From: Marchantia polymorpha subsp. ruderalis
Lineage: Eukaryota > Streptophyta > Marchantiopsida > Marchantiales > Marchantiaceae
NCBI GenBank assembly: GCA_037833965.1
Contig: AP031358.1
Span: forward strand, 10,734,001-10,798,000
DNA: 64,000 nt
Direction: 5' to 3'
Every line of letters begins with the position of its first letter. Position 1 is the stretch's first letter. This document shows, piece by piece, positions 54,385 through 63,401 of this stretch. A model generated the notes under the pieces. That model worked only from the letters and a program-made list of their open reading frames with translations. It was not told where the DNA came from and did not search any database. The translations under genes and the position numbers were made by a program.

Positions 54385-55139
54385 AAATGAATTTAGGGTT
54401 AAACTTTGATGTTCCTACAAGAGACAAATTCTCGTGAATTTTTTGTAGAATACAGAGTTGAGTTAAAAGAGTGAATTTTCTAATGTTTTTTTTATCTTTT
54501 CATCAAATTTTCTTCCAAAAACTTCTCAATTGCAAAAAAATAAATACACTTGGAGATCACTGTACAACGGAAAGTTGTATGCTGCATTTGGAAAGCATGA
54601 ATTGTTTCTAAAAAACTCATTTATTAAAAAATAAATGAATTGATAGTTGTAGAATATTATTATTATCAAGTTTAAAAAACTCAAGTTATTATACTCTTTT
54701 TCATTTTAATGAGAAAGAAAATATATGGTTATCGATTAAGTATCTACATCAATTTCAGCTCTTATTCATGCTGCAACTATGGTTGCAGTATGTATTTTTC
54801 TAGTTGCTCAAATATTTACTCTTTTTCAGATGTTATCATTTGTTATGTACTTTTGGCTTGAAGAATTAAAGAGAGATAGTGCATCAAGCTGTTTGCAAAG
54901 GCCAACTTGATTCTCTTTCCCAAGGATTCTAGATGAGTTAACCCTAGAAGAGTCACCGACTACAACTATCTTTCATGTACGACGTCTTGTATCATTAGAT
55001 AAAAATCGAAAAACAAAAAAAAACCACTGTATAAACAAACAACTTAAGAGTAAACATAACATAATGTCAAGGATCAAAACTAGAACTAGAATAGAATAAA
55101 ATTCAGAATACATTTTGCTTTAGCTTTTTAAAAAATTTT

Positions 55140-56358
55140 CAAAGCTTCAATTTTAATTTCTTTGTTACCTTTTGCTTCTTCTAAATTTGATTTAGCTTTT
55201 TGTAAATTTTATTGTGCTTCTTGATAGCCAAACCTAATCTCCAACGTGAAAAATTTTTTGAGGTTGAGCATCATCATGATGTTTATGTTGATTTTGAGCA
55301 ATCAAAAATTTCTACTTTGCATGATGTATCCCTTAGTGTATATGTTCCACAAACTCGTTGACCGCAACTATTTTAGTTGAAAATTTCTCTCCTTTTGAAA
55401 ACTTCATCAAACTTAATGGAGTAATGGGATGAGCACCGTAAATAAGGTAAAATGGAGACATCTTTGTGAATGCATTTATAGAATTATTGTATGCAAATTT
55501 CTCAAGAGTCAAAATAGTATTTCACTCTTCTTGCTTCTCTAATGCAAATGCTCGTAGCATATCCTCTACAATGATACTCAACCTGTTTGAATGGCTCAAC
55601 CTATTTGATCATAAGTTTGAGGATGATAAGTTGTTGCTATTGGTAATTTGATTTTGAAAAAACTAAATAAAGTTTTCCAAAACAAAATAGTGTAATGAGT
55701 TTTTCTATTAGTGATTAAGACTTTGCTTAATACATGATTCACAAAAACACCATCTAAGTACGATTGAGCAAGCTATGGAGCCGTCACTATTTTGTGGTTG
55801 GCATGATGTGAATCATTGTACTCAATTTATCCACAAAATCACCACTTAATTATTTCCTAACAAATTTTTTAGTAATTCACATACAAGATCCATGGTGACA
55901 CGTTTTGTCGCTATTCAAGAATAGGGAGAGGCTGTAATAGACCAGCAGGTTTTTGATTACTTGTCTTGTTTTGAAACCAAGCAACACAACTTTGAAAGTA
56001 AGACTCCACATTAATCCGTAGTTTGGGCTAAAAAATAAACTCGTTGGATGTCTTTCAAAGTTTTTTCCACTCCCACATGACCTGCAATGACTGTATCATG
56101 ATTTTGTGATAAAATCATTGTGCGTAATTCTTGTTCTTGCGGTATCCATATACGTTTTTTGTAGAACGCCAAATCTCTAACCTTCTCTTCGCTTCCAGCT
56201 TGTAGTGACCTCATGATCTCTTCATCCTCCTTTGTGGCATGTGTCATCTTGTTCCACCAATTGGTTTGAATCTTCACTTCTGCAACATGATTCAAATCAG
56301 ACATGCGTGTGAGAGCATCCGCAAGTTGCTTTTTGCCTTTCACATACACAATCTTCAT
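55140..56358 (-). pseudogene. Gypsy J integrase region
   Basis: Starts on minus with KIVYVKGKKQLADALTRMS (RNase H end and linker), then a zinc-finger-like HDTVIAGHVGVEKTLKDI. The core is degenerate, with AWFQNKTSNQKP and a late SPFYLIYGAHPITPLSL motif typical of gypsy integrases near 55,430. Numerous stops are present. Confidence 0.7.
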
Positions 56359-56411
56359 GTTGAAGAGTTGACGCCACTCTATACATCAAATTTGTCGTTT
56401 AGATAGATTCT

Positions 56412-56508
56412 TCTGAGTTTGGTTGGAGTTGGATTGTTTGTATTGTGTTTTTTTAGCCTTTTGACCCTTTGGGTCCCACGGGCTTAATCTATTTATCATT
56501 TATTATAC
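56412..56508 (+). mobile_element. Tiny 5'-truncated LINE inside gypsy J
   Basis: Plus-strand LINE 3' terminus only: GAGTTGGATTGTTTGTATTG, CCTTTTGACCCTTTGGGTCC, GGGCTTAATCTATTT and a decayed tail. It splits the gypsy RNase H/linker between VEIDHKPLVYLEW (minus, ~56,540) and NMKIVYVKGKK (56,358). Confidence 0.75.
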
Positions 56509-56539
56509 ACCATTCCAAATAAACTAAGGGTTTATGATC

Positions 56540-57810
56540 GATCTCCACCACAAACTCCTTATTCTCCAAGTAATGCCTCAAGTGCTTGGTTGCCAACATA
56601 ATGACTAACTCCTCACACTATGTCATGTGATAATTTTGTTCCTCCGCCACCAACTTTTGAGAGTAGAAAGTAACTGAATGTCATCCATCCTCTCATTTTT
56701 GTTGAAGTATGTCATTTATTATTTTACTTAATGCGTTAGTAGTCAACTTGATAGAATAGTTAGGATCATATCACTTGAGATAAGATACGTATAACAAAGC
56801 ATCTTTCAATGCTTGAAAAGCTAACTCTTGAGAGTTTTCCATATTCATTTTTGACTTTTCTTTAACATGAAAGTCAAGACCTGAGCTAGACGAGCAAAAC
56901 CTTTCACAAATCTACGATAGAATCCAGTGAGCCCTAGAAAGCTCTTCAACTGAGTTTGATCCTTAGATACTGTCCATTTCCAAATGGCATCTATCTTCTC
57001 ACTCATCACTTGGATCCCTGCGGCTATAACTCTATGACCCAAGTAATCTACTTTTGATTTGTCAAATTTGCATTTTGAAGCTTTGACATACAATTGATTG
57101 TCTCTCAAAACTTAAAGTACTTATTGTATATGAACTTCATGATCACTCAAAGATTTTCTATACACCAATATATCATCTATAAAAACAATGACATATTTAT
57201 CTAGATTAAGGTCAAAGATATCGTTCATCAATCTCATGAATGTAGCTGGTGCATTAATGAAACCAAAATGCATCACTAGATACTCAAAGTGAGCATACTT
57301 AGTACAAAAAGATGTCTTGTTGACATCTTCATCTGCAATTTGAATTTGATTGTAGTCGCTTCTCAAATCTAGCTTGGTAAAGTTGATACTTTGCTCCTTG
57401 AAGTTGATCAAACAAATCATCCATACGAAGTATTAGATATTTGTTTTTCATCATTTGTTGATTCAATCTCCGACAGTCATTGCATAGTCTCATGGATACT
57501 TCTTTTTTTTTCACAAAGAGCACTGGAGCTTCATAAGGTGAAACACTTGGTTGAATGAATTCTTTGCTCAACATCTACTCCACTTGAGCTTTGCCTTCTT
57601 CCAATTTGTTTGAAGCCAAATGATATGAAGCTTTGCAAGTTTGTATACTTTTAGGTATCAAGTCAATCTTGTGATCTACTTGACTTTTTAATACTTCAAG
57701 TAAATCATATTGAAATACATCTTTATACTCCACAAATATGTAGTTAAATGACTCCGAGATGTAAAATTTGTATGTGGACACAATATCTTTATAAATATAA
57801 GGAAACATAC
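56540..57810 (-). pseudogene. Gypsy J reverse transcriptase and RNase H start
   Basis: On minus: EYKDVFQYDLLEVLKSQVDH (pre-RT), [19 protein letters not shown], a frame change, [22 protein letters not shown], catalytic YVIVFIDDILVYRKS, CKFDKSKVDYLGH, then LKSFLGLTGFYRRFVKGFA and the RNase H block ending VEIDHKPLVYLEW. The order is standard for Ty3/gypsy pol. Stops at 57,575 and 57,121 and frameshifts show that it is dead. Confidence 0.85.
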
Positions 57811-57859
57811 ATCATTTCTACAATTGTATGTTTTACCCATCACAAAGAGGGATTAATTC

Positions 57860-57970
57860 CTATTCTGAAGTAAGCATAATCAAAATCTGATCTCTTAACA
57901 AAAGAGTGACAAAAGGTATAGGTGTTTCTAACACAGATTTATATTATTCTTTCCCATTATTTCTCACAAA
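57860..57970 (-). pseudogene. Relic of the K-type leader small ORF B in element J
   Basis: On minus it reads FVRNNGKE-stop-YKSVLETPIPFVTLLLRD and ends at a TAG in the same place as small ORF B of element K (FLVRNYGEEYYRAVIESPAP, 63,178-63,384). One nonsense change occurs. It lies between the J LTR block and RT. Confidence 0.7.
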
Positions 57971-58139
57971 AAAATCTCTTCACAATCTCTTCTCTTGATA
58001 TATTGTTCTAATCTCTACATAAGTATTGAATCAAACCGGGACGGATGGTTTGCGATTTAAATCCATAAAACATTCAATATAGAATGTATATTGTACAATC
58101 TCAAATCTCTCCATGACTAACTATTGGAAAAATCTAGTT

Positions 58140-58425
58140 AGTGCTCTTCCCAACAAGTACAAGGAAAGAAGATCTTATCCCCACAATTCATTCCACTTTT
58201 AGTGAATGGATGACATGGCGGATAATCCTAACAAGAACACGGATCACTGACGTGACACTCCTAACTAACACACTTGCGCTGTCAACTCACACACTTACTC
58301 TCTACCTACCAAGCATGCGGATTGTTGACGTGGCAGTTATGATAAGTGCGCGCTAAAGCAACTATATAAACATTTTGAGTAACCTCTACTTTAGTTCTAA
58401 CTAACTAAAGATGATTAAAGTTAAA
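58140..58425 (-). mobile_element. LTR remnant of gypsy J
   Basis: On minus it starts ATCTTTAGTTAGTTAGAACT and contains AAAGTAGAGGTTACTC, repeated GCCACGTCA/GTCACGTCAGTGATCCG units, ATCCGCCATGTCATCCATTC, GATCTT and CCTTGTACTTGTTGG, in the same order as the LTR of element K (62,380-62,787). Similarity fades after CTTGTTGG. Confidence 0.75.
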
Positions 58426-58634
58426 GATCATCATGAGGTTAGTGATAGTAGCTATCACACAAACAATGAGACACTCATGTTGCCCAAATATAGCTCGACA
58501 GAGTTGTTCCATCCTGTCCAACATCAATGCTCTGATAGTTAGATAGAGTTTGTTAAATTCAGAGAAGGTGGGTAGCTGCAAGTAACCATCAGCAAAGAAA
58601 GTAAGATTGCAACGAGCTTGTTAACTATGTGCTT

Positions 58635-58858
58635 TGTTGAGGTCAACTCCAGTTAAGGAGTAATATCAGATTCTAGCTATATTTAGCTATAACAGTCGCA
58701 TGGATTGGAAATAAATACCCCGGTTTCTGCCTATACAAGAAGTAAATTTTGTGATAAAAAAAGCAACGTGTTTTAGGTGGACGTAGCTCGTTTAGGGGAT
58801 GAACCACGTTGTATCTTGTCTCGCCTGTTTTTTTTCACTTGCGTGTTTTGACGTTACA
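58635..58858 (+). mobile_element. Ty1/copia-type LTR with adjacent PBS-like site
   Basis: A 224-bp block runs TGTTGAGG...GACGTTACA with GTGGACGTAGCTCG and GAACCACGTTG. It is followed at 58,859 by ATTAGTATAAGAGCCGG, a decayed version of the common TTGGTATCAGAGCC tRNA-Met primer site. No recognisable copia gag follows. Confidence 0.7.
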
Positions 58859-60299
58859 ATTAGTATAAGAGCCGGTTTTTGGTTTGAAGTTTGTGTCACA
58901 ACGTGAATCTTTTCTCGATGAAGGTTTTTTGACATGTGATGGTTTTACAGTGACATTATTTTCATGAGTGACGGTTTCTGTAGGTGACAATATTGGTTTT
59001 GGTGTGTAGACTCAAGTTTGTGTCAGTGAACTGATGATTGAAAGTAAACTATCAGGGTTGAAGTGAAAGGTTTGAAAGCTTCAGATGCAATTCAAGGTTT
59101 TTTCTACAGGGGAGTTATATCAAACTTGATTAATTTATGACAGTTTTCAGAAGGAAGAATCTTGTGGAGTTTTGAAGTTTGAGGTTTTGTATGACAGGTT
59201 TTTTCTTGGAGAACATCTTTGATGACAATGTTTTTCTAACCGTCTATTTTCACTGAGAATTTTCTATTTACGTTTTTTTTTTACTATCGGATCACATAGA
59301 GGTTTTTGGCAATTTACAATTCACGAGAGTAAACAATCTTTCAGACAATACATCGACAAAACATGTTAGTATAGAACCGGATTAACAGACGTGAAAAGTT
59401 TGACCTTAGAAATATTGCATATGATTGCTGTTACAATTGGAAGATCAATATATATCAAATTCTAAGTTACAAAGTTTGACAAGGTGGTGAAGTTTCAAAG
59501 TGTCCTTGTCCCTACACGAGGCCTTACTGTCGGTTCAAAAAATTTGAGGCTCGTCTTTGCTTGTTTTATCATAAGCTGAGCCAGCTCAATGTTCATCTTA
59601 GATTCTAAAAGGTTGTCACATTATGGTTTTCTTTTTGTAGATCCTTAGTGTATCAGGTATTTTGACATAAAATTCTCCACATTGTTTATTTGAGTGTTCA
59701 CTTTCTAATATCTGAGCGTCGGTGTTGCAAATAGATATTTCTACATAGAGGTTCAGTAGTTGGAACACTCATTGATAGTGTTACCTGACTATGAAATGAG
59801 TTGTGTTCTTCTCACCTTGCATATGTTCTGACTTTGCAAATCTGCAAATTTCTTGTCAAATTTTAGTATCCAAAAGGCAGGGAATGAGCTTCTAAAGACA
59901 CTAGCTGCAGCTTCAGAATTAAATTGAAAGACGAATGCTGATTACCTTAGTTTCTTTCTCAGTTTGAGGAGGACTTTGTTCAAGATACTAAGTTGCCACA
60001 ATAGAGTGTAATTTTCTTGCAAACTTTGACCCGTTATGAAAAGGGTGAAGTGACAAAAATCTGTCAAGAAGATTTGGCAACAATCAAATTTGAATGACAT
60101 CCAATATTGTGCCTTTGGGAGTACGGTTGAACGGAACAAAAAACCTGAAGCTGCAATAAAGAAACGAGTCAAAAAATAGAGCTCCTCGGTTTAATTGGGA
60201 GGCTTATGAACGTAGGCAACGATCAAAGTGACATCATGCAACGTCACATTTGTGGTAGAGAGTGGGACGCTCCATGAGATTGTTAAGACTCATCAATTC
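58859..60299. other. Spacer or decayed element interior, no gene seen
   Basis: It begins with the PBS-like site and may be degenerate copia leader. GT-rich repeats such as GGTTTTTTGACATGTGATGG occur, but no frame matches a known protein. Confidence 0.5.
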
Positions 60300-60760
60300 G
60301 TCTTGGCAAGCAAGTCTCCCTTATTTCATAGTATTCCGGAATTCCTCCAATGAGAGACTTGTTGGAGAGCCAGAGGTACTGCAGGTTGGTTAAATTCCTC
60401 AGAATGCTCGGAAACTTGTTCGTGAAGTGAATATCACCAATGTCAAGACCAGTGAGCTTACAAGAAGCCAAAGACTCTCGAGAATGGCACATATGAGCAA
60501 ATTTTTCCACATAAACAAGGTGGTGAGATATGTTAGATCTCCCTTGATAAATGGGATGCTCCCATTGAAGTTGTTGTTGTGAAACTTCAGTTGTTGAAGA
60601 CATCCCAGTCTCCCTATCAGCTCAGGAATTTCTCTCTCTAGCATGTTGGAATCAAGATATATCTGTTGGAGCACCACAGATGAGTTGAAGATTCATGGTG
60701 GGATGGTTCCAGTCAAGAAGATGTTTCCAAGATTCAAAAACAAGATAGCCAAGAGACTAT
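60300..60760 (-). pseudogene. Leucine-rich-repeat fragment (receptor-like protein relic)
   Basis: On minus, three to five plant-type LRRs can be read across two frames: LGNIFLTGTIPP-stop-IFNSS, VLQQIYLDSNMLEREIPELI, GRLGCLQQLKFHNNNFNGSIPF, then, after a frame change, SCKLTGLDIGD and LTNLQYLWLSNKSLIGGIPE. The GxIP pattern is that of plant LRR receptor-like kinases or proteins. No signal peptide, transmembrane segment or kinase was found nearby. It is a decayed fragment, perhaps carried here by a transposon. Confidence 0.75.
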
Positions 60761-61602
60761 CCAAAAAAGTTGAACTGGAGATAGAATATCAAGTCTTGTT
60801 AAGGGGGAGTTAGACGCTTCATCCACTCCAACGCATCGCATGACGGATTTCCAACCTTCTTTCCCCATTTCTCCTTTGTGGTGCGGCGGCCGTGTGGTCG
60901 GTGCAGCGGTCAAACGGTGGCCAAGCTGCGAGCAATGAACGACCAAACAAGGAGAATCCCTCGAACGCCACCCGGATTAACCGGGTGATAAGGGAGCAAT
61001 CATAGTCCGACGGGCGAATCACAATCAAGGGAGAGGAAAAACCAAGTCCCTTAGGCCAACCTCGATTGGCAGGTGAACCGCGGTTGGGGAAGAACAATGT
61101 TAGAAGGACAAACTATGGTTGACAGACGAATGTTGTTAGAGATCAAACATGGTTTAGAGTTAAACGTGATTAGAGTTCAAACGTGATTAGAAGTCAAACG
61201 TGGTCGAAGGTCAAATGTTGCGGAGGTTGAACGTGATTTAAGAATGAATGTGGTCGTCCGGGTCAACCACGGCCTGTGAAGTAACCACGGTATGAGGGAT
61301 AACCACGGTAACAGTTGCGGGCGTAGTTAGTCACGGGGAACGGTAAGTTGCAGGCAACGATCGCGGACGTAGTAAGTCGCGGACAATGATAACAGACAGT
61401 CATGGGCGCAATTAGATGCGGTCGACGGTGACGGTTGCGCGTGCAATCTACCTTTGCTCCCCTTGCAGGTTGAGCATCAGAAGTAGAGGTAGAGTTTACT
61501 AGCATAGTATCTTCAATTATTTTTTTATATAATTACTTTATCCTGTGATGGCTACGGCTTAATTCTAATTACCTCTTGTGTCAATACTATATTTGTAGTT
61601 CC
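60761..61602. other. Spacer with short degenerate tandem repeats
   Basis: No gene recognised. From ~61,085 to ~61,450 short units recur: first TNAAACGTGRTTAGA-like, then AACCACGG and GTARTNAGTCRCGG. It is more GC-rich than neighbouring spacer. Confidence 0.5.
61085..61450. repeat. Degenerate ~20-bp repeats
   Basis: Repeated GTTCAAACGTGATTAGA, GTCAAACGTGGTCGAAG and GGTCAAATGTTG, then TAACCACGGTA and GTAGTNAGTCGCGG variants. The periods are irregular and no coding role is evident. Confidence 0.55.
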
Positions 61603-62379
61603 AGAGTGAGAGTGCGTCATATTTTGAGTTTCAAGATTTAAGGGCAAGAGATTCTTACGGGAGCTCTTTCTTCGAAGTTGGGACTGATCTGGAGCTGAAA
61701 TTTAGTGGAACGATGGAGTAGAGCAGGGCGCACGAGCTTGCAAAATCTCAGGCCGAATGCCATTCAGAGCAAGAAGTTGACGTGTCTTGGAGGTTTGAGC
61801 TTTTTGAGAGGGGAGGGCCAAATCTTGCAGGGGCCGTAATTTTGAGCTCAAGTGTGAACGGGGGGCTAAAATTTCGAGGCATTGTGATGTTGGGTAGAGC
61901 GCTTAAGCATGTTAATTTTCAGACCAAACGGAGTTTCAGAGTCGAAGTGCGTCCAATTTTGAGTTTTGAGCTTTGAGTTTCAAGATTTGAGGGCAAGAGA
62001 TTCTTACGGGAGCTGTTTCTTTGACGTTGGGAGTGATCTGGAGCTGAAATTTGGTAAAACGCTGGAGTAGGCAGGGCGCACAAGCTTGCAAAATCTCCGG
62101 CCAAACGCCATTCGTTGCGAGCGAGAAGTTGACGTGTCTTGGATGTCTTAGCTTTTTGAGAAGGGAGAGCCGAATCTTGGAGGGGCTGTAACTTCGGGCT
62201 GGAGTTTGCTTTGGACTTGAAACTTTGTGGAAGCTTGGAGCTAGGCAGGGAGCGTAAGCTCTCAAAGTTTGAGACTTAACGCAGTTTAGAGGTGGAAGGT
62301 GAAACATATTTCAGTCTCGAGTTTTTGAGAGACATTCACATGATGGCGTCTCAAGACAATTTGATACTCAATCTTCTGC
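61603..62379 (+). mobile_element. LINE-I: 5' region and ORF1 start, cut by element K
   Basis: M1-type monomers (GATCTGGAGCTGAAATTTRG, AGGGCGCACRAGCTTGC, CCAATTTTGAGTTTTGAG at ~61,952) are followed by a ~190-bp link that LINE-F lacks, then ATGGCGTCTCAAGACAATTT (62,342), the ordinary ORF1 start. ORF1 breaks after about 12 codons, where the K LTR begins. It shows that M1-type elements normally have an ATG before ASQD. Confidence 0.85.
62342..62379 (+). pseudogene. LINE-I ORF1 N-terminal stub
   Basis: MASQDNLILNLL, parallel to LINE-F (KASQDNFILNLLQTV) and LINE-G (MASQDDIFQLLQTI), then interrupted by the K LTR. Confidence 0.8.
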
Positions 62380-62464
62380 TGTAACCATCTTTAGTTAGTT
62401 AGAACTAAAGTAGAGGTTACTCTGAATATGGATGTAGATACTTTAGTGTGCACTAGTCATAGCT

Positions 62465-62629
62465 GCCACATCAGCGATCCGCGCACTTGGTAGGTACAGA
62501 GTGGATGTGTTAGTTGACAGTGCCACGTCAGCAATCCGTGTGCTTGTAGGTAAGGATTGAGTGTGTTAGTTGGGTGCGCCACGTCAGCGATCCGTGTGCT
62601 TGTTAGGGTTATCCGCCACGTCATCCATC
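62465..62629 (+). promoter_or_regulatory. U3 tandem repeats with ACGT-core motifs
   Basis: GCCACRTCAGCRATCCG occurs at about 62,465, 62,522 and 62,578 (period ~57 bp), with a partial GCCACGTCATCCATCC at 62,613. GCCACGTCA (TGACGTGGC on the other strand) fits plant bZIP sites. Versions also occur in the J LTR. The enhancer role is inferred. Confidence 0.55.
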
Positions 62630-62691
62630 CACTAGGAGTGGGATGGATGGTGGGGATTAGATCTTATCACCTTGTACTTGTTGGTGAGAGC

Positions 62692-62698
62692 TATATAA
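62692..62698 (+). promoter_or_regulatory. TATA box of the K LTR
   Basis: TATATAA within GAGCTATATAAGGG, about 90 bp before the LTR end. Transcription start is expected near 62,725. Confidence 0.65.
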
Positions 62699-62788
62699 GG
62701 GAGAGGAGAACCATTGTTGGTATCTCTCATCTTCAGAGTTTACGTTTCTATCTTCGAGTGAACTTCTCTCTAAACCCTAGTGTTACAA

Positions 62789-62800
62789 TGGTATCAGAGC
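62789..62800 (+). promoter_or_regulatory. Primer-binding site (initiator tRNA-Met type)
   Basis: TGGTATCAGAGC begins one base after the LTR. It is the standard plant LTR-retrotransposon PBS complementary to tRNA-Met. Confidence 0.85.
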
Positions 62801-62951
62801 GACCTTGCTCTTTCCTTGAGTGTGGATTACCCCTCATGGAATAGCAAGTGAGTGATGATGGAGTGTAGTCTTGAGAGTGTATAGAGGCTGGCAGAGGTCA
62901 TTCATCTGCATGTAGAGAGAGGTGGAAGGGGGAAATTGTGTTTTTGCAGAT

Positions 62952-63170
62952 ATGGACGGGATTGACAGGAATCCAGTACCGCACTGGCCAATTCCTAACC
63001 TATTCGATATTCACCTTCGTTGCATGGAGAAACATCATTTTCGGATGTACCTTGTGGCTTGTTGGGGTGCAGATTTTATGACTAGAGTGATGGAATCAAG
63101 AGTGCCACTGATTCTTCCAATAGTTACTTATGGAGAGACTTGGGATTGTACTATATACATTCTATACTGA
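62952..63170 (+). CDS. Leader small ORF A of element K (72 aa)
   Basis: ATG at 62,952 encodes MDGIDRNPVPHWPIP...RMYLVACWGADFMTRVMES and a hydrophobic end (TIYILY). It lies between PBS and gag. It is similar in length, start (MD..R.P.P), middle (LV..WG, V-M/I-ES) and end to ORF B, which starts 7 nt after its stop, so the pair looks like a tandem duplication. No known family is recognised. It might be a translated leader protein or a spliced-out or regulatory upstream ORF. Confidence 0.5.
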   Translation: MDGIDRNPVPHWPIPNLFDIHLRCMEKHHFRMYLVACWGADFMTRVMESRVPLILPIVTYGETWDCTIYILY

Positions 63171-63177
63171 TTGTTTC

Positions 63178-63384
63178 ATGGATTTGAATCGCGAACCACC
63201 TGTCCCGGTTCGATTCAGCACTTATGTAGAGATTAGAACAGTATATAGACAGAAGAGGATATGGAGAGATTTTCTTGTGAGGAATTATGGAGAGGAGTAC
63301 TATAGAGCTGTGATAGAGTCACCTGCACCTTTTGTGACTCCTTTGTTGAGAGGTCACATAGTGATTATACTCACTTTGTATTAG
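63178..63384 (+). CDS. Leader small ORF B of element K (68 aa)
   Basis: MDLNREPPVPVRFSTYVEIR, then FLVRNYGEEYYRAVIESPAP and the end IILTLY. It is related to ORF A and is preserved as a relic with the same stop position in element J (57,860-57,970). It ends 17 nt before the gag ATG. Conservation in two separated copies suggests that the segment matters to the element. The product is unknown. Confidence 0.55.
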   Translation: MDLNREPPVPVRFSTYVEIRTVYRQKRIWRDFLVRNYGEEYYRAVIESPAPFVTPLLRGHIVIILTLY

Positions 63385-63401
63385 AGGGATTGTGAGAAAG
63401 C

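Larger units (their letters stand above)
48430..58425 (-). mobile_element. Element J: decayed Ty3/gypsy chromovirus split by LINE-G
   Basis: Read on minus, in order: an LTR-like block (58,425-58,140), a leader fragment matching small ORF B of element K (57,970-57,860), pre-RT and RT (57,810-56,850), RNase H start, integrase zinc finger (56,358), integrase core (to ~55,140), then LINE-G, then the GPY/F-like end and chromodomain (48,767-48,440). gag and protease are missing between leader and RT. Many stops make it dead. It shares LTR wording and leader with element K, so J and K are one family. No 3' LTR could be identified below 48,430. Confidence 0.75.
62380..62787 (+). repeat. 5' LTR of element K
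   Basis: It begins TGTAACC and ends TGTTACA, so the ends form the inverted repeat TGTAAC/GTTACA. The U3 part holds a tandem array with GCCACGTCAGCGATCCG cores. TATATAA lies at 62,692-62,698. The PBS follows one base after the end. Confidence 0.88.

Noticed and set aside
59942-60172. Minus-strand 76-codon frame near the LRR relic
   Set aside because: It has no LRR pattern or signal-anchor logic that could link it to the relic, and the length is expected by chance.
61263-61505. Minus-strand 80-codon frame rich in Arg, Tyr and Cys
   Set aside because: It lies in degenerate short repeats, has no recognised motif, and its apparent composition follows the repeat units.
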